Shown here: positions 41,382 to 52,329 of the stretch, piece after piece
Position numbering within the stretch: position 1 is the stretch's first letter
Layout of the letters: every line of letters starts with the position of its first letter
Assembly (NCBI RefSeq): GCF_002895925.1
Contig: NZ_NWUO01000015.1
Span: 1 to 64,000 of the forward strand
DNA length: 64,000 nucleotides
Direction: 5' to 3'
Source: Mixta theicola
GTDB lineage: Bacteria > Pseudomonadota > Gammaproteobacteria > Enterobacterales > Enterobacteriaceae
Position numbers and translations under genes: made by a program
The notes under the pieces: model-generated
Told to the model about the DNA's origin: nothing
The model's input: only the letters and a program-made list of their open reading frames with translations
Databases searched by the model: none

Positions 41382-41878
41382 GTCGCCGAACTCCGTGTTG
41401 CGGGATTAAAAAAAGCATCAGCTCACCCTCAGTTAATACTGAAGGCACCCAGTCAAAACTGTAGCAAGTTAGCCTGCGCTCGTGTCGTAATGATGACCGA
41501 AACAGAGAAAACGTCGGCGGAAAAGGCTGGCGAAGGAGCAAACGGAAAGAGACGAATGCACATCAGTGCAGCGGAGTGAACCGGAAGAAGGGATGAAAAC
41601 CTGGTTCATTACTCGTATCACCTCCACACATGTCGGGCATGTGGAAAAAAGGCCTGAGGGTGAAAATCAGATCCATGATCTGACGGGCCAGACGCCGTAA
41701 GCGTCCTGTTTTTTCGCTGAAAACAGCAGCCGCGTTTTATACCGCTCACGCGGGCAAAATGCAAAAACAAATTATGTAAGCTGTGGTTGCCGTCAGGAAA
41801 TCGGCAGCCCTGCCGATAATCAGAAAGCACCGCCCAACAAAAAAGGGCTGGCAATTCGCTTACAGAGTAACCTAAAAT
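41382..41878. other. Gap between yqgB/speA and the metK promoter, no supported gene
   Basis: A 30-codon frame at 41490-41579 has no clear ribosome binding site. Hairpins are visible near 41624-41652 (CACATG/CATGTG followed by an A-run, suited to leftward termination) and near 41692-41715 (GACGC-CGTAA-GCGTC followed by CTGTTTTTT, suited to rightward termination). The latter suggests a short rightward transcript or leader upstream of metK. Confidence 0.4.
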
Positions 41879-41902
41879 AGACGTCCAGAAGTTAATCCGT
41901 CT
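41879..41902. promoter_or_regulatory. MetJ (met box) operator upstream of metK
   Basis: Three tandem 8-mers, AGACGTCC, AGAAGTTA and ATCCGTCT, follow the met box consensus AGACGTCT; the first and third are the best. They lie about 120 bases before the metK start. MetJ with S-adenosylmethionine represses metK in enterobacteria. Confidence 0.7.
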
Positions 41903-42021
41903 AAACTGGTTAACTTCTGTGCTGCACGCGGCTTTGCCTGAAGGGGCGTTGGATCAGGCTAAGCCTTTCTCCTGCGCCGGGCAGTTGTTCATTAAACCGT
42001 TTTAGTAAGGTAAAGAATAAA

Positions 42022-43173
42022 ATGGCTAAACACCTTTTTACCTCAGAGTCCGTATCCGAGGGACATCCTGATAAAATCGCCGACCAAATTTCGGACGCTG
42101 TTCTTGATGCGATCCTCGCTCAGGATCCGAAAGCTCGCGTGGCTTGCGAAACTTATGTGAAAACCGGTATGGTCCTGGTCGGTGGCGAAATCACTACCAG
42201 CGCCTGGGTTGATATTGAAGAAATCACTCGTCAGACCGTGCGTGATATTGGCTATGTTCACTCCGATATGGGCTTTGATGCCAACTCCTGTGCCGTTCTG
42301 AGCGCTATCGGCAAACAGTCGCCGGATATTAACCAGGGCGTTGACCGCATCGATCCGCTGGAACAGGGCGCGGGCGACCAGGGCCTGATGTTTGGCTATG
42401 CCACCAATGAAACCGATGTGCTGATGCCTGCGCCGGTGACCTATGCGCACCGTCTGGTGCAGCGTCAGTCTGAAGTACGTAAAAACGGCAGCCTGCCGTG
42501 GCTGCGTCCGGATGCAAAAAGCCAGGTAACGTTCCAGTACGACGGCGGCAAAATTGTCGGTATCGATGCCGTAGTGCTTTCTACGCAGCATGCGGAAGAT
42601 ATTTCCCAGGCCGATCTGCAGGAAGCGGTGATGGAAGAGATCATCAAGCCGGTCCTGCCGACTGAATGGCTGAGCTCTGCCACCAAATTCTTTATCAACC
42701 CAACCGGACGTTTCGTTATTGGCGGCCCAATGGGCGACTGCGGCCTGACCGGTCGTAAGATCATCGTTGATACCTACGGCGGCATGGCGCGTCACGGCGG
42801 CGGCGCGTTCTCTGGTAAAGATCCTTCTAAAGTTGACCGTTCCGCAGCCTACGCGGCGCGCTACGTGGCGAAAAATATCGTGGCTGCCGGCCTGGCCGAT
42901 CGCTGTGAGATTCAGGTTTCCTACGCTATCGGCGTGGCTGAACCCACCTCTATCATGGTTGAAACCTTCGGCACGGAGAAAATCTCTACCGAGCAGCTGA
43001 CGCTGCTGGTGCGTGAATTCTTCGATCTGCGTCCGTACGGCCTGATTCAGATGCTGGATCTGCTGCAGCCGATCTATCGCGAAACGGCAGCTTACGGCCA
43101 CTTTGGTCGCGAGCATTTCCCGTGGGAAAAAACCGATAAAGCACAACAGCTGCGCGACGCGGCTGGTCTGTAA
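42022..43173 (+). CDS. metK: S-adenosylmethionine synthase
   Basis: A 383-residue enzyme making SAM from methionine and ATP. The motifs [25 protein letters not shown] (hexapeptide signature) and [17 protein letters not shown] (P-loop-like) are intact. Length is that of E. coli MetK (384). Repression by MetJ is indicated by the met boxes upstream, and a strong terminator follows. Confidence 0.98.
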   Translation: MAKHLFTSESVSEGHPDKIADQISDAVLDAILAQDPKARVACETYVKTGMVLVGGEITTSAWVDIEEITRQTVRDIGYVHSDMGFDANSCAVLSAIGKQSPDINQGVDRIDPLEQGAGDQGLMFGYATNETDVLMPAPVTYAHRLVQRQSEVRKNGSLPWLRPDAKSQVTFQYDGGKIVGIDAVVLSTQHAEDISQADLQEAVMEEIIKPVLPTEWLSSATKFFINPTGRFVIGGPMGDCGLTGRKIIVDTYGGMARHGGGAFSGKDPSKVDRSAAYAARYVAKNIVAAGLADRCEIQVSYAIGVAEPTSIMVETFGTEKISTEQLTLLVREFFDLRPYGLIQMLDLLQPIYRETAAYGHFGREHFPWEKTDKAQQLRDAAGL

Positions 43174-43212
43174 GACATTCACGCTGCCGCACTCGTCGGC
43201 GGCGTTCATACT

Positions 43213-43242
43213 AAAAGGGAGCATTAATCGCTCCCTTTTTTT
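43213..43242 (+). terminator. Terminator of metK
   Basis: AAAAGGGAGC and GCTCCCTTTTT form a stem around ATTAATC (43217-43235 core), followed by seven T. It lies 40 bases after the metK stop codon. Confidence 0.9.
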
Positions 43243-43501
43243 ATCCCGCATGTTTTTTCACCAGCTACACTTTCTGTTGCCTGTATTTACCACTGGTATG
43301 ATAACGCTTACAAATTGAAAGGCCTTATATTTCTGTTATTTAGGATTTAATCGCGGATGTATTTTGCCTGTAAATGCGTTATTTTCAGCGTCGTCTGATA
43401 GCCCATTAACACCGGACTGACAGAAACTTAACAGGTGCTATACCTTACTGGTTATGTAAGCAAAGCCTGGGGATAAATGCTGCTTTTCAGGGTTCCGACA
43501 A

Positions 43502-43517
43502 GTGTAACCGATTACAC
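43502..43517. promoter_or_regulatory. GalR/GalS operator upstream of galP
   Basis: GTGTAACCGATTACAC matches the Gal operator consensus GTGNAANCGNTTNCAC at every fixed position and lies 82 bases before the galP ATG. GalR and GalS repress galP in E. coli. Confidence 0.85.
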
Positions 43518-43520
43518 CTG

Positions 43521-43536
43521 TGTGATCTGTATCACT
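43521..43536. promoter_or_regulatory. CRP site upstream of galP
   Basis: TGTGA-TCTGTA-TCACT is one base from the CRP consensus TGTGA-N6-TCACA and sits directly beside the Gal operator, an arrangement expected for a galactose-inducible, glucose-repressed promoter. Confidence 0.8.
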
Positions 43537-43599
43537 TTTCGCCATGCTCAGGTTTCTTAACATTGATAACTACAACGATGGATACTATTCGGAGGCAAT

Positions 43600-44997
43600 A
43601 TGCCTGGTAATACCCACAAAAGCAGAACCTCGAATAAGGTGATGACCTTATTTGTCTGCTTTCTTGCTGCACTTGCTGGCCTGCTGTTTGGCCTGGATAT
43701 TGGCGTTATCGCCGGTGCCCTCCCCTTTATCGCCAAAGATTTTAACGTCACCAGCCATCAACAGGAGTGGATCGTTAGCTCAATGATGTTTGGCGCAGCC
43801 ATCGGCGCAATCGGTAGCGGCTGGATGTCTTCCCGCCTGGGCCGTAAAAAAAGCCTGATGGCCGGTGCGATCCTGTTTGTTATCGGTTCTCTCTGGTCAG
43901 CAATGGCGCCAAACCCGGAACTGCTGATCGCCGCACGCGTGGTGCTTGGCCTGGCCGTGGGCGTCGCCTCTTATACCGCGCCGCTTTATCTGTCGGAAAT
44001 CGCGCCGGAAAAAATTCGCGGCAGCATGATTTCCCTCTATCAGCTAATGATTACTATCGGTATTTTGGGCGCTTACCTTTCGGATACCGCCTTTAGCTAT
44101 ACCGGTAACTGGCGTTGGATGCTGGGCGTGATTACCATTCCTGCCATTCTGTTGCTGATTGGCGTGTTCTTCCTGCCGAACAGTCCACGCTGGCTGGCGG
44201 CAAAAGGTCACTTCCGCGATGCACAGCGCGTGCTGGATCGCCTGCGTGACACCAGCGAGCAGGCGAAGCGTGAACTGGATGAGATCCGCGAAAGCCTGAA
44301 AATCAAGCAGACCGGCTGGAGCCTGTTCCGCGAGAACAGCAACTTCCGTCGTGCGGTGTTCCTGGGCGTGCTGTTGCAGGTCATGCAGCAGTTCACCGGC
44401 ATGAACGTCATTATGTATTACGCGCCGAAAATTTTTGAAATCGCGGGCTTCAGCAACACTACCGAGCAGATGTGGGGCACGGTAATCGTCGGGCTGATCA
44501 ACGTCCTGGCGACCTTTATCGCTATCGGCCTGGTGGATCGCTGGGGTCGTAAACCGACGCTAACGCTGGGCTTCCTGGTGATGGCGGTAGGTATGGGTAT
44601 CCTCGGCACCATGCTGCATATCGGTATCGAATCGCCGGGCGCGCAATATTTTGCCGTTGCCATGCTGCTGATGTTTATTATTGGCTTTGCGATGAGCGCC
44701 GGTCCGCTGATTTGGGTGCTGTGCTCTGAAATTCAGCCGCTGAAAGGCCGCGATTTCGGGATTACCGTTTCCACAACCACTAACTGGATTGCGAATATGA
44801 TCGTCGGCGCGACCTTCCTGACGATGCTGAATTCGCTGGGCAACGCCAATACCTTCTGGGTATACGCTGGCCTGAATATCCTGTTTATCATCTTTACGGT
44901 GATGCTGATCCCGGAGACGAAAAACGTCTCGCTGGAGCATATCGAACGTAACCTGATGTCCGGTAAAAAACTGCGCGATATTGGTACGAAAGAGTAA
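43600..44997 (+). CDS. galP: Galactose:proton symporter GalP
   Basis: A 465-residue MFS sugar transporter of the inner membrane with 12 transmembrane helices. The sugar-porter motifs [12 protein letters not shown] (loop 2-3), [13 protein letters not shown] (after TM6), [18 protein letters not shown] (TM7) and [10 protein letters not shown] (loop 8-9) are present. Length is the same as E. coli GalP (464). The perfect Gal operator and adjoining CRP site support the substrate assignment over the paralogue AraE. Confidence 0.95.
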   Translation: MPGNTHKSRTSNKVMTLFVCFLAALAGLLFGLDIGVIAGALPFIAKDFNVTSHQQEWIVSSMMFGAAIGAIGSGWMSSRLGRKKSLMAGAILFVIGSLWSAMAPNPELLIAARVVLGLAVGVASYTAPLYLSEIAPEKIRGSMISLYQLMITIGILGAYLSDTAFSYTGNWRWMLGVITIPAILLLIGVFFLPNSPRWLAAKGHFRDAQRVLDRLRDTSEQAKRELDEIRESLKIKQTGWSLFRENSNFRRAVFLGVLLQVMQQFTGMNVIMYYAPKIFEIAGFSNTTEQMWGTVIVGLINVLATFIAIGLVDRWGRKPTLTLGFLVMAVGMGILGTMLHIGIESPGAQYFAVAMLLMFIIGFAMSAGPLIWVLCSEIQPLKGRDFGITVSTTTNWIANMIVGATFLTMLNSLGNANTFWVYAGLNILFIIFTVMLIPETKNVSLEHIERNLMSGKKLRDIGTKE

Positions 44998-45013
44998 TCA
45001 TATGGCATGCAAC

Positions 45014-45045
45014 AGCCGGGGCCGCCGCCGCCCCGGCTTTTTTTT
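45014..45045 (+). terminator. Terminator of galP
   Basis: AGCCGGGGC and GCCCCGGCT (45014-45022, 45030-45038) form a GC-rich 9-bp stem followed by eight T. Confidence 0.93.
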
Positions 45046-45129
45046 GTCCATTGCCAGCCCGTTTATCGGCTCCAGTCGATAAACGCGCGCCATTGTTTTC
45101 TTTCTGGACGCGCCGTATTCTTTGCCGCT

Positions 45130-45648
45130 ATGAAATCCATTCGCCTTCCCATCGCCCTGCAGCAGGCCGTTATGCGTGCGCTACGTGAGAAACTGCAGCA
45201 GGCCAATCAGCGCCTGGCGCGTCATTATCCCGAACCCAGTCTGGTTTATCAGCAGCGCGGTACGGCAGCGGGCACTGCCTGGCTGGAAAGCTGGGAGATT
45301 CGCCTTAATCCCGTGCTGCTGCTGGAAAATCAACGGGCGTTTATTGAAGAGGTGGTGCCGCATGAGCTGGCGCACCTGCTGGTATGGCGTCACTTTGGCC
45401 GCGTCGCACCGCATGGCAAAGAGTGGAAATGGATGATGGAAACCATTCTGGACGTCCCGGCGCGCCGCACGCATCAGTTTGAAATTGCCTCGGTGCGCGG
45501 CAAATCCTTTCCCTACTGCTGTCGCTGTCAACAACATCACCTGACGGTGCGCCGCCATAACCGCGTACTGCGCGGTGAAACAGAATACCGCTGCGTCCAG
45601 TGCGGCGATCTGCTTCAGCCTGGCGACTATCGTCCGCTAACCGGCTGA
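45130..45648 (+). CDS. sprT: SprT family zinc protein
   Basis: A 172-residue protein of the SprT/Spartan-like family. The metallopeptidase-type motif [16 protein letters not shown] (HExxH variant HELAH) and a C-terminal zinc ribbon with CCRCQQHH and CVQCGD are visible. The E. coli function is not well defined. The ATG at 45130 ([14 protein letters not shown]) matches E. coli, and the longer open frame would run into the galP terminator. Rightward, followed by endA. Confidence 0.93.
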   Translation: MKSIRLPIALQQAVMRALREKLQQANQRLARHYPEPSLVYQQRGTAAGTAWLESWEIRLNPVLLLENQRAFIEEVVPHELAHLLVWRHFGRVAPHGKEWKWMMETILDVPARRTHQFEIASVRGKSFPYCCRCQQHHLTVRRHNRVLRGETEYRCVQCGDLLQPGDYRPLTG

Positions 45649-45754
45649 ACCGCCGGAATAACGCGCGTTTCATGCCGATCGGCGCTTTAGCATTCCGACA
45701 GACGACGCAATCTGATACGCTGCGCGCTCTTTTTCATCAGTTGAAAAATGGAAT

Positions 45755-46468
45755 ATGTCTCGCAAATTTCTGTTTACCGTTGCCTTTACCGCCCTGCTTG
45801 CGCCTTTAGCAGCGCACAGCCTGAGCGTCACCTCTTATCATCAGAATAATTTTCAGCAGGCGAAAAAAATCTCCGCTGAGATCAACGCCGATGCGCCCGG
45901 CTCTTTTTACTGCGGCTGTAAAATTAACTGGCAGGGGAAAAAAGGCGTGCCCGATCTGGCGTCATGCGGCTATCAGGTGCGTAAAAACGCCAACCGCGCA
46001 AACCGCATCGAATGGGAACACGTGGTTCCCGCCTGGCAGTTCGGCCATCAGCGCCAGTGCTGGCAGGACGGCGGCCGTAAAAACTGCAGCAAGGATAAAG
46101 GCTATCGTCAGATAGAATCCGATTTACATAACCTGCAGCCGGCGATTGGCGAAGTGAACGGCGATCGCGGCAACTTTATGTACAGTCAATGGAACGGCAG
46201 CGAACAACAGTACGGCCAGTGCGCAATGAAAATCGATTTTAAAAATAAGCAGGCAGAGCCACCAGCGCGGGCGCGCGGCATGATTGCCCGGACTTATTTT
46301 TATATGCGCGATAGCTACCAGCTGCGCCTTTCTCGTCAGCAGACGCAGCTGATGCAGGTATGGGATAAGCAATATCCGGTAACGCCCTGGGAATGCGAGC
46401 GTGATAAACGTATCGCAAAAATTCAGGGCAACCATAATCCCTATGTTGAACGCGCTTGCCAGCGTTAA
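45755..46468 (+). CDS. endA: Endonuclease I (periplasmic DNase)
   Basis: A 237-residue periplasmic endonuclease with a signal peptide ([22 protein letters not shown]). The beta-beta-alpha metal nuclease core is visible in [14 protein letters not shown] (catalytic His) and [20 protein letters not shown]. Eight or so Cys fit the disulfide-stabilised family. It degrades double-stranded DNA in the periplasm. Same position as in E. coli between sprT and rsmE. Confidence 0.96.
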   Translation: MSRKFLFTVAFTALLAPLAAHSLSVTSYHQNNFQQAKKISAEINADAPGSFYCGCKINWQGKKGVPDLASCGYQVRKNANRANRIEWEHVVPAWQFGHQRQCWQDGGRKNCSKDKGYRQIESDLHNLQPAIGEVNGDRGNFMYSQWNGSEQQYGQCAMKIDFKNKQAEPPARARGMIARTYFYMRDSYQLRLSRQQTQLMQVWDKQYPVTPWECERDKRIAKIQGNHNPYVERACQR

Positions 46469-46573
46469 AAGCGCTACCCTAAACTTTACATAACCGCGTG
46501 ATACGCTGCGCGCCTGTCACGCGAAGGGCCTTTATGCCGTGCGCCTGCGCGGTCTGTTATTATCAGGAACCTC

Positions 46574-47305
46574 ATGCGAAAACCCCGCATTTATCATCCC
46601 GAAACCTTAACGGTCGGCCATGAAATCGCCCTTAGCGAAGATGCCGCCCATCACGTTGGCCGGGTGCTGCGTATGGGCAGCGGCCAGGCGCTGGAACTGT
46701 TTGATGGCAGTAATCTGGTTTTTGACGGTGAAATTTTACGTGCCGATAAGCGCAGCGTAACGGTAAAAGTGACGCAAAGCCGCGCGGATAGCCGCGAATC
46801 GCCGCTTCATCTGCACCTGGGACAGGTTATGTCGCGTGGCGAAAAAATGGAATTTACCATCCAAAAGTCGATTGAACTGGGCGTTAATGTTATTACCCCC
46901 TTGTTTTCTGAACGCTGTGGCGTAAAGCTGGACGCCGAGCGACAGGCAAAAAAAATTCAACAGTGGCAAAAAATCGCCGTGGCCGCCTGCGAGCAGTGCG
47001 GACGTAATGTGGTGCCTGAAGTCCGTGAGGCGATGTCGCTGGAGGCGTGGTGCGCCGAGCAGGACGATGCGCTGAAGCTGAATCTCCATCCACGTGCGCA
47101 GCACAGCATTAACACGCTGCCGCAGCCGGTAGAGCGGGTTCGCCTGCTGATTGGCCCGGAAGGCGGACTGACCGCTGAAGAAATCGCCATGACCGGCCGT
47201 CATGGTTTTACCGATATTTTACTTGGCCCACGCGTGCTGCGCACCGAGACAACCGCGCTCACTGCGATTACGGCACTTCAGGTCAGGTTTGGCGATCTGG
47301 GTTAA
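46574..47305 (+). CDS. rsmE: 16S rRNA (uracil1498-N3)-methyltransferase RsmE
   Basis: A 243-residue SPOUT-fold methyltransferase. An N-terminal PUA-like domain (about 1-70) precedes the knotted SAM-binding domain with [14 protein letters not shown] and [16 protein letters not shown]. Length equals E. coli RsmE (243). Upstream of gshB. Confidence 0.96.
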   Translation: MRKPRIYHPETLTVGHEIALSEDAAHHVGRVLRMGSGQALELFDGSNLVFDGEILRADKRSVTVKVTQSRADSRESPLHLHLGQVMSRGEKMEFTIQKSIELGVNVITPLFSERCGVKLDAERQAKKIQQWQKIAVAACEQCGRNVVPEVREAMSLEAWCAEQDDALKLNLHPRAQHSINTLPQPVERVRLLIGPEGGLTAEEIAMTGRHGFTDILLGPRVLRTETTALTAITALQVRFGDLG

Positions 47306-47399
47306 GCTGAATAAGCGGCCCGTTGCGTTAAGCCTGTAAAAAGAATTTATGCCAACCTGCGGCAAGCGGCATACCGGCCGCCCGATCGAGGAGAACAGA

Positions 47400-48344
47400 A
47401 TGATTAAGCTTGGCATCGTCATGGATCCCATTACGACGATCAATATTAAAAAAGATTCCAGCTTTGCAATGCTGCTGGAAGCACAGCGCCGCGGTTATGA
47501 AATTCATTATATGGAGATGAACGATCTCTATTTACGCGGTGGCGAGGCGCGTGCCCGTACCCGTCAGCTAAGCGTTGAGCAAAACTACGATAAATGGTTT
47601 ACGTTTGGCAACGAGCAGGACATTGCGCTGGCTGAGCTGAACGTGATTTTGATGCGTAAAGATCCGCCTTTCGACACAGAATTTATTTACGCCACCTATA
47701 TGCTGGAGCGTGCGGAAGAACAGGGCGTGCTGATCGTTAACAAACCGCAGAGCCTGCGCGACTGTAATGAAAAGCTGTTTACCGCCTGGTTTGCCGAGCT
47801 GACGCCCGATACGCTGGTAACGCGTAATGCGAAGCAGATCCGTGAGTTTTGGCATCAGCACGGCGACATTATTCTGAAGCCGCTGGACGGCATGGGCGGC
47901 TCTTCTATTTTCCGCGTAAAACAGGACGATCCAAACGTTGCGGTGATCCTTGAAGCGCTGACCAACCACGGCAGGTTCTTCTGCATGGCGCAAAATTATC
48001 TGCCGGCGATTAAAGATGGCGATAAACGCGTGCTGGTGGTGGATGGCGAACCGGTGCCTTATTGCCTGGCACGTATTCCCCAGTCGGGCGAAACGCGTGG
48101 CAACCTGGCCGCCGGTGGACGCGGTGAAGCGCGCCCGCTTAGCGAAAGCGACTGGGAAATTGCGCGACGCGTTGGGCCAACGCTGAAGCAGAAAGGCCTG
48201 ATTTTTGTTGGGCTGGATATTATCGGTGACAAGCTGACCGAGATAAACGTGACCAGCCCGACCTGCATTCGTGAAATCGAAGCTGCTTTCCCGGTCTCCA
48301 TTACCGGTATGTTGATGGATGCCATTGAGAAACGCCTGGCATAA
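47400..48344 (+). CDS. gshB: Glutathione synthetase
   Basis: A 314-residue ATP-grasp enzyme joining gamma-glutamylcysteine and glycine. The ATP-grasp strings ILKPLDGMGGSSIFRVK and VDGEPVPYCLARIP, and the metal-binding EINVTSPTCIREIE, are clear. The ATG at 47400 with GAGGAGAAC upstream gives MIKLGIVMDP and the E. coli length; the upstream open frame is not conserved. Confidence 0.96.
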   Translation: MIKLGIVMDPITTINIKKDSSFAMLLEAQRRGYEIHYMEMNDLYLRGGEARARTRQLSVEQNYDKWFTFGNEQDIALAELNVILMRKDPPFDTEFIYATYMLERAEEQGVLIVNKPQSLRDCNEKLFTAWFAELTPDTLVTRNAKQIREFWHQHGDIILKPLDGMGGSSIFRVKQDDPNVAVILEALTNHGRFFCMAQNYLPAIKDGDKRVLVVDGEPVPYCLARIPQSGETRGNLAAGGRGEARPLSESDWEIARRVGPTLKQKGLIFVGLDIIGDKLTEINVTSPTCIREIEAAFPVSITGMLMDAIEKRLA

Positions 48345-48436
48345 ATTTGAACGGGGCAGTAGCCCCGTCTTCAACCCGTTAATGGCCTCTTCGGTCACCC
48401 GCCGATAGCCGTTAACCCGTATTCAGACGAGTGAGA

Positions 48437-49000
48437 ATGAATTTACAGCACCATTTTTTAATTGCGATGCCCGCCCTGCAGGATCCGCTGTTTAAACGTT
48501 CGGTGGTTTATATCTGCGAGCATAATCAGGACGGCGCGATGGGATTAATTATTAATAAGCCGATGGAGAACCTGACGGTTGAAGGCATTCTGACCCGGCT
48601 AAAAATTGAGCCCACCTCGCGCGATCCACAGTTTAAGCTGGATAAAGCGGTTTTTTCCGGCGGCCCGCTGGCCGAAGATCGCGGCTTTATTTTGCATTCA
48701 GCCCAGCGCACTTTTGCTTCCAGCATTCGTATCTCTGATAACACCGTTATTACCACCTCACGCGATGTGCTGGAATCGCTTGGTACGTCGGAACAGCCGG
48801 AACAGGTGCTGGTTGCGCTGGGCTACTGCGCCTGGGAGAAAGATCAGCTGGAAGGCGAACTGCTGGAAAACGCCTGGCTTACTACTCCCGCTAACAGCAA
48901 TATTCTGTTCCAGACTCCGATTGCCGAACGCTGGCGTGAAGCGGCAAAAAGCATCGGCGTAGATATACACAACATCACCAGCGAGGCAGGTCACGCCTGA
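48437..49000 (+). CDS. yqgE: UPF0301 family protein YqgE
   Basis: A 187-residue protein with the family hallmarks [31 protein letters not shown] and [13 protein letters not shown]. Function is not established. The ATG at 48437 ([12 protein letters not shown]) is chosen over the GTG two codons upstream, following E. coli. Its stop codon overlaps the ruvX start by one base, so the two are coupled, as in E. coli. Confidence 0.93.
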   Translation: MNLQHHFLIAMPALQDPLFKRSVVYICEHNQDGAMGLIINKPMENLTVEGILTRLKIEPTSRDPQFKLDKAVFSGGPLAEDRGFILHSAQRTFASSIRISDNTVITTSRDVLESLGTSEQPEQVLVALGYCAWEKDQLEGELLENAWLTTPANSNILFQTPIAERWREAAKSIGVDIHNITSEAGHA

Positions 49001-49422
49001 TGAGCAACATGACACTTCTGGCGTTTGATTTTGGCACTAAAAGCATTGGCGTCGCGGTAGGCCAGCCGCTTACCGGCACCGCACGCCCTTTGACCGCCCT
49101 GAAAGCGCAGGACGGCGTGCCTGACTGGCAGCAGGTCGAACGTCTGCTACGGGAATGGCAGCCGCATCAGGTAGTGGTCGGCCTGCCGCTTAATATGGAC
49201 GGTACCGAACAGCCGTTAACCGCCAGAGCGCGTAAGTTTGCTAATCGGCTGCATGGCCGTTTCGGCGTGCAGGTTGTTTTACATGATGAGCGACTCAGTA
49301 CGGTTGAGGCGCGCGCCGATCTGTTTGCCCGCGGCGGCTATAAAGCGCTGACTAAAGGCAGCGTCGATTCACTCTCGGCGGTGATTATCCTGGAAAGCTG
49401 GTTTGAGAACTTTCCGGCATAG
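49000..49422 (+). CDS. ruvX: RuvX/YqgF family Holliday-junction resolvase-like protein
   Basis: A 140-residue RNase H-fold protein. The first acidic motif [14 protein letters not shown], the central [19 protein letters not shown] and the late [10 protein letters not shown] with [10 protein letters not shown] are intact. YqgF is essential in E. coli and is implicated in 16S rRNA 5'-end maturation as well as being a predicted resolvase. Its 3' end overlaps the convergent yggR by 38 bases. Confidence 0.94.
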   Translation: MSNMTLLAFDFGTKSIGVAVGQPLTGTARPLTALKAQDGVPDWQQVERLLREWQPHQVVVGLPLNMDGTEQPLTARARKFANRLHGRFGVQVVLHDERLSTVEARADLFARGGYKALTKGSVDSLSAVIILESWFENFPA

Positions 49423-50413
49423 CGATTATCCCCTGCTGCTGCCGCTGTAGCAGGCTTTGCTCGAAAGTTTGCATACCTGACTGCATACCCGTTTGCAGCA
49501 GGCCAGCGAGCTGATGCGTTTTTCCCTCGCGGATCAGGTTAGCGATCGCCGGGGTATTGATTAGCACCTCATACAGCCCAACGCGCCCTCCTTCTTTCGC
49601 CGCGACCAACCGTTGCGCGATTACCGCTTTCAGGCTGGCCGCCAGCTGGCTGCGCACCAGGTTTTTCTGTTCCGCAGGGAAAACGTCTATCAGGCGATCC
49701 ACCGCCTGTGTCGCACTGCGCGTATGCAGCGTCGCCAGCACCAGATGCCCCGTTTCTGCCGCCGTCAACGCTAACCGAATCGTCTCCAGATCGCGCAGCT
49801 CTCCCAACAGAATCACATCAGGATCTTCGCGCAGCGCCGCCCGTAATCCCTGCTGAAAGCTGCTGCAGTGCTGGCCAATCTGTCGCTGCTGAATCAGCGA
49901 CCGACGGCTAAGGTGAATAAACTCGATGGGATCTTCCAGCGTAATGATATGTCGAGCGGCCTGCTGATTTAAGGCATCAACCATTGACGCCAGCGTCGTC
50001 GATTTGCCGCTGCCGGTAGCGCCGGTGATAAGTATCAGGCCATCCTGCTGTTCCAGCAGCGCCGGTACGCTGGCAGGCAGCCGCAACGCCGCAAGCGTCG
50101 GGCAACGGCTGGCAATCACGCGCAGCGCCAGCGAGATGCCCTGCCGCTGCTGAAACAAATTAGCGCGCAGGCGCTGCCCGCTGGCGGTGCATATCGCGAA
50201 ATCAACGTGCCCGTCATGCGTCAGGCTGGCCCGCTGGCCGGCATCCAGCCAACGATGGCACAGCGCCTCCAGCATCGCCGCGCTGGTTGGCGTTTGTTCA
50301 GGGATCGGTTGCAGTACGCCCTCTATTCGCCAGCGCGGCAAATGTCCGCTACAAAGGTGCAGATCGGCGGCATTATGCTTTACACTAAGGGCCACGATTT
50401 CCTCCACATCCAT
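49385..50413 (-). CDS. yggR: PilT-like type IV pilus ATPase YggR
   Basis: A 342-residue hexameric secretion ATPase of the PilT family. Walker [15 protein letters not shown], Asp box [16 protein letters not shown], Walker [16 protein letters not shown] and the His box [13 protein letters not shown] are visible. The role in enterobacteria is unproven since few pilus genes accompany it. The start at 50413 ([14 protein letters not shown]) matches E. coli. It is divergent from yggS by only 15 bases and overlaps ruvX at the 3' end. Confidence 0.9.
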   Translation of the reverse strand: MDVEEIVALSVKHNAADLHLCSGHLPRWRIEGVLQPIPEQTPTSAAMLEALCHRWLDAGQRASLTHDGHVDFAICTASGQRLRANLFQQRQGISLALRVIASRCPTLAALRLPASVPALLEQQDGLILITGATGSGKSTTLASMVDALNQQAARHIITLEDPIEFIHLSRRSLIQQRQIGQHCSSFQQGLRAALREDPDVILLGELRDLETIRLALTAAETGHLVLATLHTRSATQAVDRLIDVFPAEQKNLVRSQLAASLKAVIAQRLVAAKEGGRVGLYEVLINTPAIANLIREGKTHQLAGLLQTGMQSGMQTFEQSLLQRQQQGIIAMPESSQTSFPG

Positions 50414-50428
50414 GATTTTCTCCTGACT

Positions 50429-51136
50429 ATGACTTCTATTCAGCACAACTTACAGGAAGTTCGCCAGCGTATCGCCGCGGCGGCATCGCGTTGCGGCCGC
50501 GATCCACAAGAAATTACGCTGCTTGCCGTCAGTAAAACTAAACCTGCGAGCGCCGTCGCAGAAGCTCTGCAGGCAGGGCAGATCGCCTTTGGCGAGAATT
50601 ACGTCCAGGAAGGCGTGGATAAAATTCAGGCGTTAGCCGATGAACAGCCTGAATGGCACTTTATCGGTCCGCTGCAATCCAATAAAAGCCGTCTGGTCGC
50701 GGAAAATTTCGCCTGGTGCCATACGGTGGATCGCTTACGCATCGCCACGCGCCTGAACGATCAGCGTCCGGCCCATTTGCCGCCGTTGAATGTGTTAATT
50801 CAGGTAAATATCAGTGACGAAAACAGTAAATCCGGCATTATGCTTGAGGCGCTGCCAGAACTGGCGCAGGCCGTTGCGGCCCTGCCGCATCTGCGGCTGC
50901 GCGGGCTGATGGCTATTCCGGCGCCGGAAAAAGAGTATCAGCGTCAGCTGGCGGTCTGTCAGAAAATGGCGGACGCGCTGGCTTCGCTAAAACAGCATTA
51001 TCCATTCGTCGATACACTTTCTCTGGGAATGAGCGACGATCTGGAGGCCGCGATTGCGGCAGGCAGTACCATGGTTCGTATCGGCACCGCTATTTTTGGC
51101 GCGCGTGATTACGGCACCACTCCCCCACAACAATAA
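50429..51136 (+). CDS. yggS: PLP homeostasis protein YggS
   Basis: A 235-residue PLP-binding fold-III barrel without a second domain. The PLP lysine lies in LLAVSKTKPASAV, and the phosphate-binding LSLGMSDDLEAAIAAGSTMV and the final RIGTAIFGARDY are conserved. It buffers PLP and affects amino acid pools. The ATG at 50429 gives the E. coli length (234); the frame is open upstream over yggR but this is spurious. Followed by yggT. Confidence 0.95.
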   Translation: MTSIQHNLQEVRQRIAAAASRCGRDPQEITLLAVSKTKPASAVAEALQAGQIAFGENYVQEGVDKIQALADEQPEWHFIGPLQSNKSRLVAENFAWCHTVDRLRIATRLNDQRPAHLPPLNVLIQVNISDENSKSGIMLEALPELAQAVAALPHLRLRGLMAIPAPEKEYQRQLAVCQKMADALASLKQHYPFVDTLSLGMSDDLEAAIAAGSTMVRIGTAIFGARDYGTTPPQQ

Positions 51137-51148
51137 TTGAGGAACCTC

Positions 51149-51700
51149 ATGCTGACGTTGACTTTCCTGGTAACGACGCTGATTAATCTGTACGTGAAAG
51201 TGTTGTTGCTACGCATCTGGATGCAGTGGGCAAGATGCGATTTTTATAACCCGTTTTCCCAGTTTGTGGTCAAAATTACCCAGCCGGTAATCAAGCCGCT
51301 GCGCCGCGTTATTCCTTCTATTGGCCCGGTAGATACCGCGTCGCTGCTGCTGGCCTATGTGCTTAGCGTAGTAATGTTTACGCTGGTTTTCGCGCTACAG
51401 AGCAGCGTTTTTTTGTTCGATCCGGTCTTCCTCTATTTTGGGCTCGTCTCGCTGGTTAAAGCGGCTGGCGTACTGGTGTTCTGGGTGATTATCGTCCGCT
51501 CGCTGATGAGCTGGATAAGTCAGGGCCGTAATCCGGTCGATTATGTGCTGATTCAGCTGACCGAACCGCTGATGGCCCCCGTGCGTCGTTTTCTGCCGGC
51601 GATGGGCGGTATCGATTTCTCCGCCATGGTGGTGATTCTGATCCTTTATATGCTGAACTTCCTGGGTATGGATTTCATTCCTGGCTGGGCGCAGCTGTAA
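51149..51700 (+). CDS. yggT: YggT family inner-membrane protein
   Basis: A 183-residue protein of two repeated YGGT units, each a hydrophobic helix pair followed by [20 protein letters not shown] or [20 protein letters not shown] and a [13 protein letters not shown] or [15 protein letters not shown] motif. Reported to help osmotic tolerance. ATG at 51149 with TGAGGAACC upstream. In E. coli yggU follows; here only 35 bases separate yggT from rdgB, so yggU is missing. Confidence 0.93.
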   Translation: MLTLTFLVTTLINLYVKVLLLRIWMQWARCDFYNPFSQFVVKITQPVIKPLRRVIPSIGPVDTASLLLAYVLSVVMFTLVFALQSSVFLFDPVFLYFGLVSLVKAAGVLVFWVIIVRSLMSWISQGRNPVDYVLIQLTEPLMAPVRRFLPAMGGIDFSAMVVILILYMLNFLGMDFIPGWAQL

Positions 51701-51735
51701 TTGTTTTTATCGCAGTAAACGTTTCTGGAACTGAT

Positions 51736-52329
51736 ATGCAAAAAGTTGTCCTCGCCACCGGTAATCCGGGCAAAGTCCGTGAACTGGCCGATCTGCTGGC
51801 GGATTTCGGCCTGAATATTGTGGCGCAAACCGAGCTGGGCGTGGAATCCGCTGAGGAAACCGGCTTAACCTTTATTGAAAATGCCATTCTGAAAGCGCGT
51901 CATGCCGCACAGATAACCGGTCTGCCGGCGATTGCCGATGATTCGGGGCTGGCGGTGGACGCGCTCGGCGGCGCGCCAGGGATCTACTCGGCGCGCTACG
52001 CCGGCGAGGCGGCCAGCGATCGGCAGAATCTGGAGAAGCTGCTGGACGCGCTGCAGGATATACCGGAAGGCCAGCGTCAGGCGCAGTTCCACTGCGTGCT
52101 GGTTTATCTACGTCATGCAGCCGATCCGACGCCGCTGGTATGCCACGGCAGCTGGAGCGGTGAAATTATCCGTACGCCGGCAGGCGTTGGCGGTTTTGGC
52201 TACGATCCGATTTTTTACGTCCCGGAGCTGGGCAAAACCGCAGCCGAGCTGAGCAAGGCGGAAAAGCACGCGGTTTCTCATCGCGGCCAGGCGCTGACTC
52301 TGCTGCTGGAAGCAATGCATAATGGCTAA
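51736..52329 (+). CDS. rdgB: XTP/dITP diphosphatase RdgB
   Basis: A 197-residue house-cleaning NTP pyrophosphatase removing dITP, dXTP and related bases. The motifs [36 protein letters not shown] and GFGYDPIFY, and the terminal SHRGQAL, are typical of the HAM1 family. Overlaps hemW by eight bases. Confidence 0.96.
   Translation: MQKVVLATGNPGKVRELADLLADFGLNIVAQTELGVESAEETGLTFIENAILKARHAAQITGLPAIADDSGLAVDALGGAPGIYSARYAGEAASDRQNLEKLLDALQDIPEGQRQAQFHCVLVYLRHAADPTPLVCHGSWSGEIIRTPAGVGGFGYDPIFYVPELGKTAAELSKAEKHAVSHRGQALTLLLEAMHNG

Noticed and set aside
41490-41579. 30-codon rightward frame upstream of metK
   Set aside because: No clear ribosome binding site and no recognisable product; the region more likely holds leader and terminator hairpins.
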